Below, piece by piece: positions 42,506 to 51,707 of a stretch of 64,000 nucleotides of DNA. Source of the DNA: JAPOUP01 sp965203605 (GTDB lineage Bacteria > Pseudomonadota > Alphaproteobacteria > Rhodobacterales > Rhodobacteraceae). Under the pieces are notes generated by a model. It was not told where the DNA came from, did no database searches, and worked only from the letters and a program-made list of their open reading frames with translations. The DNA lies in assembly GCA_965203605.1 (NCBI GenBank), contig OZ241902.1, positions 2,480,001-2,544,000 on the forward strand. Direction: 5' to 3'. The position numbers and the translations under genes are program-made. Every line of letters begins with the position of its first letter. The first letter of the stretch is position 1.

Positions 42506-42871
42506 ATGATGTCGCAGGTTCAGACCCAAATCGGTGAAACAGTTGCAGGCAACGATGTGGTGCTGTTCATGAAAGGCACCAAATCGATGCCACAATGCGG
42601 TTTTTCAAGCAGAGTCGTGGGTGTGCTCAATTACATGAGCGTCGATTACCAAGATATCAATGTACTGGCAGATGATGCCATTCGGCAGGGAATAAAGGAA
42701 TATTCGGACTGGCCGACGATCCCCCAGCTCTACGTAAAGGGAGAGTTCGTAGGAGGCTGCGACATCATTACGGAGATGGCGCTATCAGGCGAGTTGGACA
42801 CGCTCTTTGACACCAATGGCGTGGCGTACGACAAGGATGCAGCAGAAAAAATCCGTGAGGCGAACGCCTGA
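42506..42871 (+). CDS. grxD: Monothiol glutaredoxin, Grx4 family
   Basis: A 121-residue monothiol glutaredoxin with the CGFS active site (MKGTKSMPQCGFSSRVVGVL) and the glutathione-binding block WPTIPQLYVKGEFVGGCDII. It carries a glutathione-ligated [2Fe-2S] cluster shared with BolA and passes it to iron-sulfur proteins. It follows bolA by one base, in the order purL-bolA-grxD that is frequent in alphaproteobacteria. Residue MP in place of PxxP variants before CGFS is normal. The start may be either of two adjacent ATG codons. Confidence 0.96.
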   Translation: MMSQVQTQIGETVAGNDVVLFMKGTKSMPQCGFSSRVVGVLNYMSVDYQDINVLADDAIRQGIKEYSDWPTIPQLYVKGEFVGGCDIITEMALSGELDTLFDTNGVAYDKDAAEKIREANA

Positions 42872-43157
42872 CAGCCAGATATCAAGGGGCTTCTGTCAGG
42901 CCACTTACCCGTCAGCCCTGACCACAAAATCCCCGCTGACCAGATTGTTGGCGTTGGCCGCGAGGCCCATCATCCAGTTGGCCGGACCCCCAGGATAGCG
43001 CATTGGAACTTGCCTGAGCAGATATTGCCAGCGAAGACATGGCTGTGGCATTCAGGGTCGGCCAGATTGCGGGAAACTCCCCAATTCGTCGGGAAGCACT
43101 TCTGGACCCTGACGTCAGGCACAGTCAGATGGCTCCACCTACCTCAAGCGAAAGGAC

Positions 43158-43526
43158 TTAAGGAGAAGCCTTTTCCTCAACCATCGTCGCCAAGACTTCA
43201 GCACGAGCAGCAATTTCGGACAGACTATCCAGAGCCGCCTGAGTGACTGCCGGACGTGCCTCCTTCGGACCGCCAACCTCCCTTTCCAACTCCCTCACCC
43301 TTTGCCGCTCGATACGGAGGTCCCGCTGAAGGCCTGTCGTCCGGTCAGCGAGTATCAGACCCGCCATCAACAGCATTTTTTGTTCAGTGAGGCGTTCGTC
43401 CTTCTTCAGCAGCGCTCTTGATTCGGAATCAAGCAACGCAGCTGCCGCAAGCAGCTGCTCTTCCTCGCCTTCGCCACAGGATATCGGAAATTCCCGTCCG
43501 CAAACGGTAACTGATAGATCAGGCAC
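43158..43526 (-). CDS. zapA: Cell division protein ZapA
   Basis: A 122-residue ZapA homologue that cross-links FtsZ filaments at midcell. The N-terminal globular part VTVCGREFPISCGEGEEEQL, with LLAAAALLDSESRALLKK, is typical, and a long C-terminal coiled coil follows (LQRDLRIERQRVRELEREV). The start overlaps the end of the next upstream gene, a coiled-coil protein, by eight bases. The pair is divergent from transketolase. Length is normal for alphaproteobacterial ZapA. Confidence 0.9.
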   Translation of the reverse strand: MPDLSVTVCGREFPISCGEGEEEQLLAAAALLDSESRALLKKDERLTEQKMLLMAGLILADRTTGLQRDLRIERQRVRELEREVGGPKEARPAVTQAALDSLSEIAARAEVLATMVEEKASP

Positions 43527-43947
43527 TGGCCTTTGCCTCCAAAAGTTTCTTCAGCTCTCCCAGAATCCCGTCCAGCTCGGCCCTGTCAGCCTCGCGAACA
43601 GAGTGCAGTTGATCCAATTCGGATTTCATCGACCGGTTGAGTTCCTGTGCTTCATCCGCTCTGTCCGCTTCCGTGCGCAAAGGGTCTATTGAAGCCTTCA
43701 GCTTCTCCAGTTCGTCATTCGCACCCTTCCCGGCTACCGTGAGTTCCTGAATCCGTGATTCGAGTTCACCAATCTTCTCATTCTGCGACTGGACGCGGGC
43801 TTCCAGTTCGGCATTCGTGTTCCTTGCCGTCGTAAGCTCTTCACGCATCGCCGAGACATCGGCAGCCGAGTACAGCCCGTCCAGCGCCGAGCCAATCCGA
43901 TCGACCGCCTTTTCGATTCGGCGTTCCAACTCCTCCATTCCGTCCAT
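43519..43947 (-). CDS. Coiled-coil protein upstream of zapA
   Basis: A 142-residue, almost wholly helical protein. Long heptad-like stretches (ELERRIEKAVDRIGSALDGL, then NAELEARVQSQNEKIGELES and LDQLHSVREADRAELDGILG) predict a continuous coiled coil. I do not know a named family. The eight-base overlap with zapA and the shared strand suggest a division-associated partner, perhaps functionally like ZapB, but this is inference from position and shape. No signal peptide or membrane helix is seen. Confidence 0.75.
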   Translation of the reverse strand: MDGMEELERRIEKAVDRIGSALDGLYSAADVSAMREELTTARNTNAELEARVQSQNEKIGELESRIQELTVAGKGANDELEKLKASIDPLRTEADRADEAQELNRSMKSELDQLHSVREADRAELDGILGELKKLLEAKASA

Positions 43948-44306
43948 AGACCGCTCCTCAACTAAGTCCTCGCCAATCTTCGCTGACCGGAGTGCAGATC
44001 ATACGATGCTAAACCACAACCATACAATAGCCTAACTCGCCGCATTTTGGCCAAAGGCAGGGAGAGTCTTGAGTCACCTCCACTGTTCAACAGGCTACGA
44101 CCGTTCGCCAGCCGCGAACCCACCCACGCCGATCCCCGGTGCAGCACGTCTGTCTGGAGAACCCATTGAGGATCTCCTTGATCTTGTGGCTTTCCTTTCA
44201 TTCGCACCGGGAAGATCATGGGCGTTTAGCCTCGGCATGCTTGCACTTCCCCTCCATGCTGCTATCACGCGCACAAAACGCCCATTCAACCCAAGAGGCC
44301 TCTTCC
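43948..44306. other. Divergent spacer between the coiled-coil gene and transketolase
   Basis: About 360 bases that must hold divergent promoters. The transketolase frame is open upstream to 44139, but only the part after the GTG at 44307 matches the family. No riboswitch or operator was recognised. Confidence 0.4.
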
Positions 44307-46325
44307 GTGGAGCTATCCGACCTAAAAGACAGATATCCGGATCACTGGATGAAGGCTGCCGCAATACGGGCGCTTTCCATCGATGCGGTCGCCATTGCCA
44401 GGTCAGGGCATACCGGCATGCCCTTAGGTATGGCCGATGTCGCCACAGTGCTATTCGAGAGGCACCTGAAATTCGATGCCTCAACTCCACACTGGCCGGA
44501 TCGGGACAGGTTCATTCTCAGTGCCGGCCACGGCTCGATGCTGCTTTATTCGCTGCTGCATCTGACCGGCTATCCAGACATGACGCTGGAGCAAATCAAG
44601 AATTTTCGCCAATGGGATTCCGTCACCGCCGGCCATCCGGAATTTGGACATTCCGGCGGAATAGAGACGACGACGGGTCCGCTTGGTCAAGGACTCGCGA
44701 ACGCCGTCGGCTTCGCACTTGCCGAAGAGGTGCTTCGCGCCAGATATGGCCAAGACGTGGTGAACCACCGGACTTATGTGATAGCGGGTGACGGCTGCCT
44801 GATGGAAGGCGTGAGCCAGGAAGCCATCGCCCTAGCCGGACGACAAAGGCTTGGACGCCTGACCGTGTTCTGGGACAACAACAACATCACCATAGATGGC
44901 CAAGTGGGATTGGCTGACATCACCGACCAGATTTCCCGTTTCCAAGCCTCGGGCTGGGACGTTCGGGAAATCGACGGACACGATCCTGTTGCCATTGACG
45001 GTGCCATTTCAGCTACCAGGACCAGCATCAGGCCGTCGATGATTGCCTGCCGGACACATATCGCGCTAGGTCACGCCGCTCAGGACACCGCAAAGGGGCA
45101 CGGCGCACTTACCGACGCCGCGCAGAACGCCGAAGCCAAAAGGAACTATGGCTGGAGTCACGAAGCGTTCGCCATTCCTCCTGGAATAAAGGCGCAGTGG
45201 GAAGGGATCGGACGCCGGGGAACCACCGAGCGCCAAGCCTGGGAGCAGAGGTTCGCTGCACTTTCCCGGAAGCGCCAGACCCAGTTCCGCATGGAACAGG
45301 CAGGCGACGTGCCAAAAGGCCTCGCCCCCGCAATCCGTCGCCTGAAGGCCAGTCTATCCGAGACAGCGCCCAGGATAGCGACACGGTCCGCCAGCGAACG
45401 GGCTCTGGCGGTCATCAATCCGATCATGGCGGAAACCGTCGGAGGTTCGGCGGATCTGACAGGATCCAACAACACCTTGACATCCGATCTTGGCCTTCAC
45501 ACTCCCGAAACGCGAAGGGGCCGATACATTCACTATGGTGTCCGTGAACACGGCATGGCCGCGGTCATGAACGGAATGGCTCTGCACGGTGGCGTAAAGC
45601 CCTACGGGGGGACGTTCATGGTGTTCACTGACTACGCCCGTGCGGCAATGCGACTCTCGGCGTTGATGGGAATCGCCCCTGTCTATGTGATGACGCATGA
45701 TTCGATTGGCCTGGGCGAGGACGGCCCCACCCACCAACCCGTCGAACATCTCTCGATGCTACGCGCCACACCGAACATGGTCGTGATCCGTCCGGCCGAT
45801 GGCATCGAAACCGCGGAAGCCTGGGAAACCGCGCTCAGCCAGACTGGCCGGCCAACGGTGCTGTCGCTGACACGTCAGGGACTTCCAACAGTTCGAACCG
45901 AACACAGAACCAGGAACCTAACCGCACAGGGTGCCTATATACTGGCGGAATCCACAGGCAGGCGACAGGCGATCCTGATCGCCACTGGCTCGGAAGTCTC
46001 CATTGCGCTGGCCACGCGGGAACTGCTGCAAACAGAAGGAATCGGCGTTCGGGTGGTGTCGATGCCATCCTGGGAACTGTTCGAAGAGCAGGAGGCGAGC
46101 TACCGAAGGCGTGTCCTTCCAAGTGGTCCAGTGCGCGTTGCCATCGAAGCCGGGGTTCGACATGGTTGGGACCGATGGCTGATGGGCGAGCGCGGGCGTG
46201 AGGCCCGGTCAGGCTTCATTGGCATGTCCGGTTTCGGAGCATCGGCGCCTTACGACATCCTATTCGAGAAATTTGGCATAACAGCTGAAGCCGCAGCGCA
46301 GAAGGTACGGGATCTGCTGGGCTAG
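44307..46325 (+). CDS. tkt: Transketolase
   Basis: A 672-residue thiamine-diphosphate enzyme that transfers two-carbon units in the pentose phosphate pathway. The ThDP-binding region GDGCLMEGVSQEAIALAG with DNNNITIDG is present, as are the active-site histidines in SGHTGMPLGMADVA and GPLGQGLANAVGFA and the YGVREHGMAAVMNG block of the pyrimidine domain. The start is uncertain: a GTG at 44307 is preceded by AAGAGG at a good distance and begins right where homology starts, whereas the ATG at 44256 has no ribosome-binding site. GAPDH follows 53 bases downstream, linking the pentose phosphate pathway and glycolysis/Calvin genes. Confidence 0.94.
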   Translation: MELSDLKDRYPDHWMKAAAIRALSIDAVAIARSGHTGMPLGMADVATVLFERHLKFDASTPHWPDRDRFILSAGHGSMLLYSLLHLTGYPDMTLEQIKNFRQWDSVTAGHPEFGHSGGIETTTGPLGQGLANAVGFALAEEVLRARYGQDVVNHRTYVIAGDGCLMEGVSQEAIALAGRQRLGRLTVFWDNNNITIDGQVGLADITDQISRFQASGWDVREIDGHDPVAIDGAISATRTSIRPSMIACRTHIALGHAAQDTAKGHGALTDAAQNAEAKRNYGWSHEAFAIPPGIKAQWEGIGRRGTTERQAWEQRFAALSRKRQTQFRMEQAGDVPKGLAPAIRRLKASLSETAPRIATRSASERALAVINPIMAETVGGSADLTGSNNTLTSDLGLHTPETRRGRYIHYGVREHGMAAVMNGMALHGGVKPYGGTFMVFTDYARAAMRLSALMGIAPVYVMTHDSIGLGEDGPTHQPVEHLSMLRATPNMVVIRPADGIETAEAWETALSQTGRPTVLSLTRQGLPTVRTEHRTRNLTAQGAYILAESTGRRQAILIATGSEVSIALATRELLQTEGIGVRVVSMPSWELFEEQEASYRRRVLPSGPVRVAIEAGVRHGWDRWLMGERGREARSGFIGMSGFGASAPYDILFEKFGITAEAAAQKVRDLLG

Positions 46326-46378
46326 GGCGGTGCCACTGAACGCGCTACGACGAGCGAAACAGGCGAGGAGAAAGGAAA

Positions 46379-47380
46379 ATGGCCGTCAAGGTCGCAATCA
46401 ACGGGTTTGGGAGAATCGGAAGAAACGTGCTGCGCGCGATCATCGAAGCAGATCGCCGGGATATCGAGGTGGTGGCAATCAACGATCTGGCACCCGCTGA
46501 GACGAACGCACATCTTCTCCGTTTCGACAGCGTTCACGGACGGTTTCCGGCCAAGGTAATCGCTACCGAAGACACAATAGATGTGGGTCGTGGCCCGATC
46601 CGGGCGACCGCTTTGCGCAATCCGGCTGACCTGCCCTGGAAAGATGTCGATGTAGTCATGGAGTGTACGGGGATCTTTGCGTCCAAGGAGGCATGCCAGC
46701 CGCATCTCGAGAACGGTTCATCCAGGGTGCTGATTTCCGCACCAGGCAAGAATGCCGACAAGACCATCGTCTACGGTGTGAATGACAATGTTCTGACCGC
46801 CGACGACCTCGTTGTGTCAAATGCGTCATGCACCACCAACTGCCTCGCCCCGGTTGCCAAGGTGCTCAACGACTCCATCGGCATCGAGAAGGGATTTATG
46901 ACGACGATTCACAGCTACACCGGTGACCAGCCTGCGCTGGACACAATGCACCGGGATCTCTATCGGGCGCGGGCCGCCGCAATGTCGATGATTCCGACTT
47001 CGACCGGCGCGGCCAAGGCAGTGTCACTGGTCCTGCCGGAGCTTGACGGCAGGCTCGATGGAGTTGCGATCCGCGTTCCGACCCCGAATGTCTCTGTTGT
47101 CGACCTGACGTTCGAGGCGGCGCGTCCGACCACAGCCGGGGAGATCAATGACGCTATCCGCTCGGCGGCGAACGGGCCACTTCAGGGCATTCTGGGTTAC
47201 ACGGACGAACGGTTGGTGTCGGTGGATTTCAACCATGATCCGCATTCGTCTGTGTTCCATACGGATCAGACGAAGGTTATGGAGGGCAAACTCTGCCGGA
47301 TCCTCGCCTGGTACGACAATGAATGGGGGTTTTCCAACAGGATGAGCGACACCGCCGTTGCGTTGGGTCGGCTGATCTAA
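46379..47380 (+). CDS. gap: Glyceraldehyde-3-phosphate dehydrogenase, type I
   Basis: A 333-residue NAD(P)-dependent dehydrogenase. The Rossmann motif is INGFGRIGRNVLRAI, the catalytic cysteine is in SNASCTTNCLAPVAKVL, and the catalytic histidine is in TTIHSYTGDQ. The C-terminal block WYDNEWGFSNRMSDT is complete. GGAGAAAGG precedes the ATG. It lies directly downstream of tkt in the same direction, a common alphaproteobacterial pairing, and converges on coaD. The residue after the second Rossmann strand (INDL) suggests NAD preference, but this cannot be settled here. Confidence 0.97.
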   Translation: MAVKVAINGFGRIGRNVLRAIIEADRRDIEVVAINDLAPAETNAHLLRFDSVHGRFPAKVIATEDTIDVGRGPIRATALRNPADLPWKDVDVVMECTGIFASKEACQPHLENGSSRVLISAPGKNADKTIVYGVNDNVLTADDLVVSNASCTTNCLAPVAKVLNDSIGIEKGFMTTIHSYTGDQPALDTMHRDLYRARAAAMSMIPTSTGAAKAVSLVLPELDGRLDGVAIRVPTPNVSVVDLTFEAARPTTAGEINDAIRSAANGPLQGILGYTDERLVSVDFNHDPHSSVFHTDQTKVMEGKLCRILAWYDNEWGFSNRMSDTAVALGRLI

Positions 47381-47457
47381 CATCCGAACGATCCAGGTCC
47401 TGCCTCATCCGGATCAGAATTCCTGTGAACGGGAAACGTGCGGACGCTGCTGATCGG

Positions 47458-47943
47458 TCAGCCAAGTTTCCGGGCAAGCGCACTTTGCACCGTCGGCGTC
47501 ACGAATTTGGAAACGTCGCCGCCAAGGCGGGCGATTTCCTTCACCAGTCTCGATGCGATCGACTGATATTTGAGATCGGCCATCAGAAAGACCGTCTCGA
47601 TGGAATCGTCCATCATGCGGTTCATGCCAACCATCTGGTATTCGTATTCGAAGTCCGCCACCGCCCTCAGACCCCGCACAATTACATTCGCGCCCGTGTC
47701 CCGAGCGCAATCGACCAGCAGGTTCTCGAAAGGATGCACGACGATCTCAGTATCGCCAGCGAGATCGCCGCACTCATTCCTGACCATAGCGACGCGCTCT
47801 TCGAGATCGAACAGGGGCACTTTGTCTCGGTTGATCGACACTCCGATGACCAACCGGTCAAACAGCTGGCAGGCCCTCCCAATGATGTCGAGATGCCCCA
47901 GCGTAAGCGGATCGAATGTTCCGGCGTACAGTCCGGTTCGCAA
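47458..47943 (-). CDS. coaD: Phosphopantetheine adenylyltransferase
   Basis: A 161-residue nucleotidyltransferase that makes dephospho-CoA from 4'-phosphopantetheine and ATP. The catalytic T/HxGH motif is TLGHLDII in LYAGTFDPLTLGHLD, and the ATP-binding ISSTxxR-like part is replaced by YQSIASRLVKEIARLGGDVS as usual. The start is a TTG at 47943, preceded by a strong GAAGGAAGAG site. This gives RTGLYAGTFDP, the family's standard beginning and length, and is preferred to an ATG at 47994. It converges on gap. Confidence 0.94.
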   Translation of the reverse strand: MRTGLYAGTFDPLTLGHLDIIGRACQLFDRLVIGVSINRDKVPLFDLEERVAMVRNECGDLAGDTEIVVHPFENLLVDCARDTGANVIVRGLRAVADFEYEYQMVGMNRMMDDSIETVFLMADLKYQSIASRLVKEIARLGGDVSKFVTPTVQSALARKLG

Positions 47944-48094
47944 TGTACTCTTCCTTCTGCTTCGTGGGAATGCGGCTGAAGGCAGCGGTTTCATGGGCAA
48001 GCTGCCATGTATCCACCACCACTCCTCGCGGGCACCGATCCCACAATGGACAAATCCGCGCAACCCGTAGTGACATTCTGGATCGAGGCAACGG

Positions 48095-48529
48095 TCAGTG
48101 CCCCATGATCATTCCCTGCAGCGCCTCTTTCTCCATCGACAGTTCGGACAGGCGTGCCTTCACCACATCGCCGATGGAAATGAGGCCCACCATTTCGCTA
48201 CCTTCCATCACCGGCATATGGCGGAAACGCCTCTTGGTCATTATCGTAAGCACCTCATCGGCTGTATCGTCACGTGCGCATCCGACCAGATCCTTGGTCA
48301 TCAGGTCTTCGACCGTATCCTTTAGGCAAGCAGTTCCACGCCGCCCCAGTTCACGCACGATATCCCGTTCAGAGAGAATCCCTACAGGCACGGTTCCGTC
48401 GTTAGACACGATCACCGCACCGATTTGTCTTAGAGAGAGCAGTTCCACCGCTGCGATTACGTCCGAATTTGGCTCAATGAAGATAACGCCGTCGTTGGCT
48501 TTCGACTTGAGAATTTGATGTACCAGCAT
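48095..48529 (-). CDS. CBS-domain pair protein
   Basis: A 144-residue protein made of two CBS motifs (VIFIEPNSDVIAAVELLSLR, with GAVIVSNDGTVPVGILSERD, and then DLMTKDLVGCARDDTADEVL with RFRHMPVMEGSEMVGLISIG). Stand-alone CBS pairs bind adenine nucleotides or related ligands and act as sensors. The target is unknown and no effector domain is fused. It sits 150 bases upstream of coaD on the same strand. The reading frame and length are typical. Confidence 0.9.
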   Translation of the reverse strand: MLVHQILKSKANDGVIFIEPNSDVIAAVELLSLRQIGAVIVSNDGTVPVGILSERDIVRELGRRGTACLKDTVEDLMTKDLVGCARDDTADEVLTIMTKRRFRHMPVMEGSEMVGLISIGDVVKARLSELSMEKEALQGMIMGH

Positions 48530-48816
48530 TTTCCATGCTCCCGGAGCGAACTTGATAACAGAATCCAGCTATTCCCCAAGCTTTAGCCCTGTCAAGTCAT
48601 GGTGCGGTTCCGACGAATTGGACTGCCCGAGCCACACGCAGACTATCCTCAATGGAATCGGAGTGAAAGCTCGCTCCGGACCCTCCGGGCCTGGCCGCCG
48701 TCTGCCATTGCATCCACATCCACCGTCATGGACAGTCCTCCGGTCACGTTGAATCGACCGGGGAACCCTCCCGCACTCCGGCGGCGCGGATCAAGGCGAA
48801 TGCGCTACGTTGCGCT

Positions 48817-49750
48817 TTAGTCGCTTACGCCGAACCGACGGTCCGAGGCCACCGGGCGACCCCTCTCCGCCCGCGTCGGGGGCTTCGGGGCGGCCCCGTC
48901 GCGCTCCCCACGCAGCGGCGGCATGTGGACGCCCTTGCGCGACCTGCCCTTGTGCGAGGTCTCCCCGATGCGCTCCCAGCCGGCCCCCCGGTAGCAGGAG
49001 GCCCTGAACCGGGTCCCGTCCACGAAGGTCCCGCAGAGGACGGACCGGTACCCGTGGAGGCGCTCCCAACCGTCCGCCAGCCGCCGCGCCGCCAAGGCCA
49101 GGGTCGGGGACGCCAGGAACTTCGAACGCACCCAGGCAGACACCAGATAGCGCGGGTTCACCACCATCAGGTGGCGGTTGCGGTCCCGCACGCGGTCGCT
49201 CCAGCCGACCCACCGGTCCCTGCATGGCAGTCCTTTCGCCACCGCCCCGGACAGCAGGTACCCCAGCCTGCGGCCCTCCCGGTCGGTGACGGAATAGCGG
49301 ACATGCGCCCCGAAGGGGCGTCTGTAGCCGAGATGGTGGTGGCGGTCGACGAACGCGTTCCACAGCTGCCTGCCCTCCGTATCGGTGACCGGATCCAGGC
49401 CCAGCGGGCGTAGCCCGGACAGCGGCGCCGCGGTCTCCGGCCGCCGGTCCGGGGCGGAGGTCCAGGCCGGCCTGTCGGCGGCCCTCATGTCGCGGACGCT
49501 TCCCTCCCGCCTCGCCGGCAGCTCCAGGATGCCGTGGCCCTCCAGCGTCCCGGCATGCCGAGGCAGGCCCCGACCCCGCAGGCGCCCTTCGCCACCATCC
49601 AGCCGGGATGCCCGCGGATGGTCCTCCCAGCTCGTTGCGGCTGTCGTTCGGCAGCAGCGCCACGGTCTCCTGGATGTCGGCGGTCCGCCGCCGGGTCAGC
49701 CGGCGGCCCGGGAAGGTGGTCGACATGAGGTCGATGATCCGCTGGTCCAA
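48817..49750 (-). pseudogene. DUF4338 (DruA-like) protein, frameshifted
   Basis: From 49750 the minus strand reads MDQRIIDLMSTTFPGRRLTR and ADIQETVALLPNDSRNELGG, the DUF4338 N-terminus. It then loses frame near 49620. The main domain is in another frame: LWNAFVDRHHHLGYRRPFGA, KGLPCRDRWVGWSDRVRDRN, LVSAWVRSKFLASPTLALAA and GTFVDGTRFRASCYRGAGWE. DUF4338 is the family of DruA, a subunit of the Druantia phage-defence system, but most stand-alone members look like mobile-element proteins. The DNA is extremely GC-rich. A fragment of a second copy lies at 32.94 kb, supporting mobility. No other Druantia gene is present. Confidence 0.7.
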
Positions 49751-49936
49751 GGCACGCTCCCGTAACTGCGTGACAGCAGCATACGAATCACCTGCCGCAA
49801 GTTAATGGGTTTTGGGAAAAAAATTCCGGAGCGCCGAAAACCACGCGATGTCAGAGGCTTGCGCCCGGCGCGGAAAACCGCTTCGGAACGGCAGGACTAT
49901 CCGAATGCCATTGCCTGACACACCCGACAGCCAGAG

Positions 49937-49981
49937 AGAAGGCCCCGGCTTCCGGCACACACCCGAAGCGCGGGGCCTTCT
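49937..49981 (+). terminator. Strong terminator-like hairpin
   Basis: AGAAGGCCCCG (49937-49947) and its exact reverse complement (49971-49981) enclose a further imperfect inner stem (GCTTC/GAAGC) and a ~7-base loop. The following TGTTGTT is a poor U-tract. No intact upstream gene is evident, so it may belong to a lost gene or to the neighbouring miniature element. Confidence 0.5.
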
Positions 49982-49999
49982 GTTGTTCGAATGCAATTG

Positions 50000-50212
50000 C
50001 CTTGGACGGGGGAAGAATGGAGGACTCCGATTACAGGTGTACAGCACGATGCCCCGGTTGCCAGCATCCGCGATGGAAGCGATGCCGTCGCGGCGGCGCG
50101 GGAGGGTTTGGAGAAGGCGGCCGTCGCTTGGTCGAGCGAGCAGGTTGCGAGGATCGCGCTCGCAGCGTGAATTGCGAACGGAACATCAGGGAATCATACG
50201 AGAACCACTCCC
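50000..50212 (+). mobile_element. Internally deleted miniature ISKra4 derivative
   Basis: The 5' part (about 50029-50170) translates as ITGVQHDAPVASIRDGSDAV, then AAAREGLEKAAVA, matching the start of the transposase at 29788 (MTGVQPEAPVADTCEG). It is joined directly, at about 50171, to the 3' end of the same element: GCGAACGGAACATCA, then the CGAGAACCACTCCC end. About 1.1 kb of internal sequence is missing. The left boundary is approximate. Confidence 0.65.
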
Positions 50213-50297
50213 TCCAGTGGCACGTTCCTTGCCACCTAAGAAGATCCAGATTACGATTGCAGTACGGATTTGGACGACAGGAATCCACAGGAATCCG

Positions 50298-51702
50298 ATG
50301 CGTGCACTAATCGACGTTAATCCTTCGCCAGAACAGCTAAACATTCTGTCGGATGCTGGATCCGGATTTCGACTCATCCGCGGTGCTGCGGGAAGCGGCA
50401 AGACGACAGCAGCGCTTTTGCGCCTACGCCAACTGTGTGGGTCACGACTGGCCCGCCGAGACCGTTTGGGCTTGGAAGAGCCGGTTCGCGGGCTCGTGTT
50501 GACGTTTAACAGGACGCTGCGTGGTTATGTCCTGAATCTTGCGAAAGAGCAGGTCACAGGCTCCAATGACTCCTTCTGACTGTCGAAACCTTCGGGCATT
50601 GGGCGCTGAGTCTTGTCGGACAGCGACCTCTGGTCAGTGGCGGGAAATGGCGGTATCGGATACAGGCGCTGCTTTCGCGAGTGGAGGCCACAGGTCGGAA
50701 CGTGGAATATTTCACCGACGAGGTTGAATACGCGATCAGCCGATTCCCGCCCGCTCAGCGAGAAGATTACCTGGGCGCGACGCGTTCCGGTCGTGGCAGG
50801 AGTCCTGCGGTTCCGAGGCGGATCCGGCGAAGGCTCTTGGCGGACGTCATCGAACCATTCGAGGTACAGAAGGCAGAACGTGGCGAGTTTGACTGGAACG
50901 ATGTTGCTATCGAAGCCGCAATTACGCATGGCCATGGCTACGATGTGGTCGTGGTCGATGAAGCTCAAGACCTCTCGGCAAACCAAGTACGAGCCATCCT
51001 CGCGCACTTGAACGAGGACCATTCGACGACCTTTATCATGGATGCCGTACAGCGAATCTACCCTCAGGGCTTCCAGTGGAGAGAAGCGGGCATCGACATG
51101 CGCCCGCAAATGGTGTTCGGCCTGACTCGCAACCATCGCAATACAGGGCAGGTCGCCCGGTTCGCGGCGTCACTGGTCCGGGACCTCCCGCGAGAGGAGG
51201 ATGGTTTGGTGCCTGACGCAAACGCGTGCGGGCGTTCTGGTCCACTTCCTCGTGTAGTGGCAGGAAATTAGCTGCTCAGCTCAACTACATGCTGAACAAG
51301 GTTCAGAAAGCCATCAAATGCGACGAAACGATCGCTATCCTCCACGCCAAAGGAGACGGATGGTTCGATCACACAAGAGAGACTCTTGACCAACGCGGCA
51401 TCAAGTACTGCGAACTGACACGACAGCGCAAATGGCCAACGGGGCCGGAGTTGGTCGCGTTGTCAACAATTCACTCCGCAAAAGGTCTCGAGTTCGATCA
51501 TGTACTTTTGCCCGGCCTAAACCAAGAGGTGACCCCTCATGGTGACGAAGACGGAGACGGCACGCTCGACTCTCTTCGTCGCTTTGTGGCTATGGGAATC
51601 GGGCGCGCCAGACGCTCGGTCACGGTCGGCTACAAACCCGGAGAGGAGTCGACGTTGATTGAGATGTTCGATCCCGCAACCTACAAATTGGTTCGGATGT
51701 GA
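50298..51702 (+). pseudogene. UvrD-like superfamily 1 helicase, two frameshifts
   Basis: Start ATG at 50298 (MRALIDVNPSPEQLNILSDA). Motif I is IRGAAGSGKTTAALLRLR and motif Ia VLTFNRTLRGYV. Near 50573 the frame slips by one base and continues VETFGHWALSLVGQRPL; motif II is VVVVDEAQDLSANQ, then FIMDAVQRIYPQGF and GLTRNHRNTGQVARF. Near 51270 it slips again and continues AAQLNYMLNKVQ, with motif V LSTIHSAKGLEFDHVLLPGL and motif VI FVAMGIGRARRSVTVGY. All helicase motifs are present if two bases are restored, giving ~468 residues. It is the first gene of the operon with the DarT-like and ADP-ribosylglycohydrolase genes. Whether it is broken or mis-assembled cannot be decided here. Confidence 0.82.
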
Positions 51703-51707
51703 TCTCC

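Noticed and set aside
48925..49765. Plus-strand frames through the DUF4338 gene
   Set aside because: They are antisense shadows of the DUF4338 coding sequence in very GC-rich DNA.
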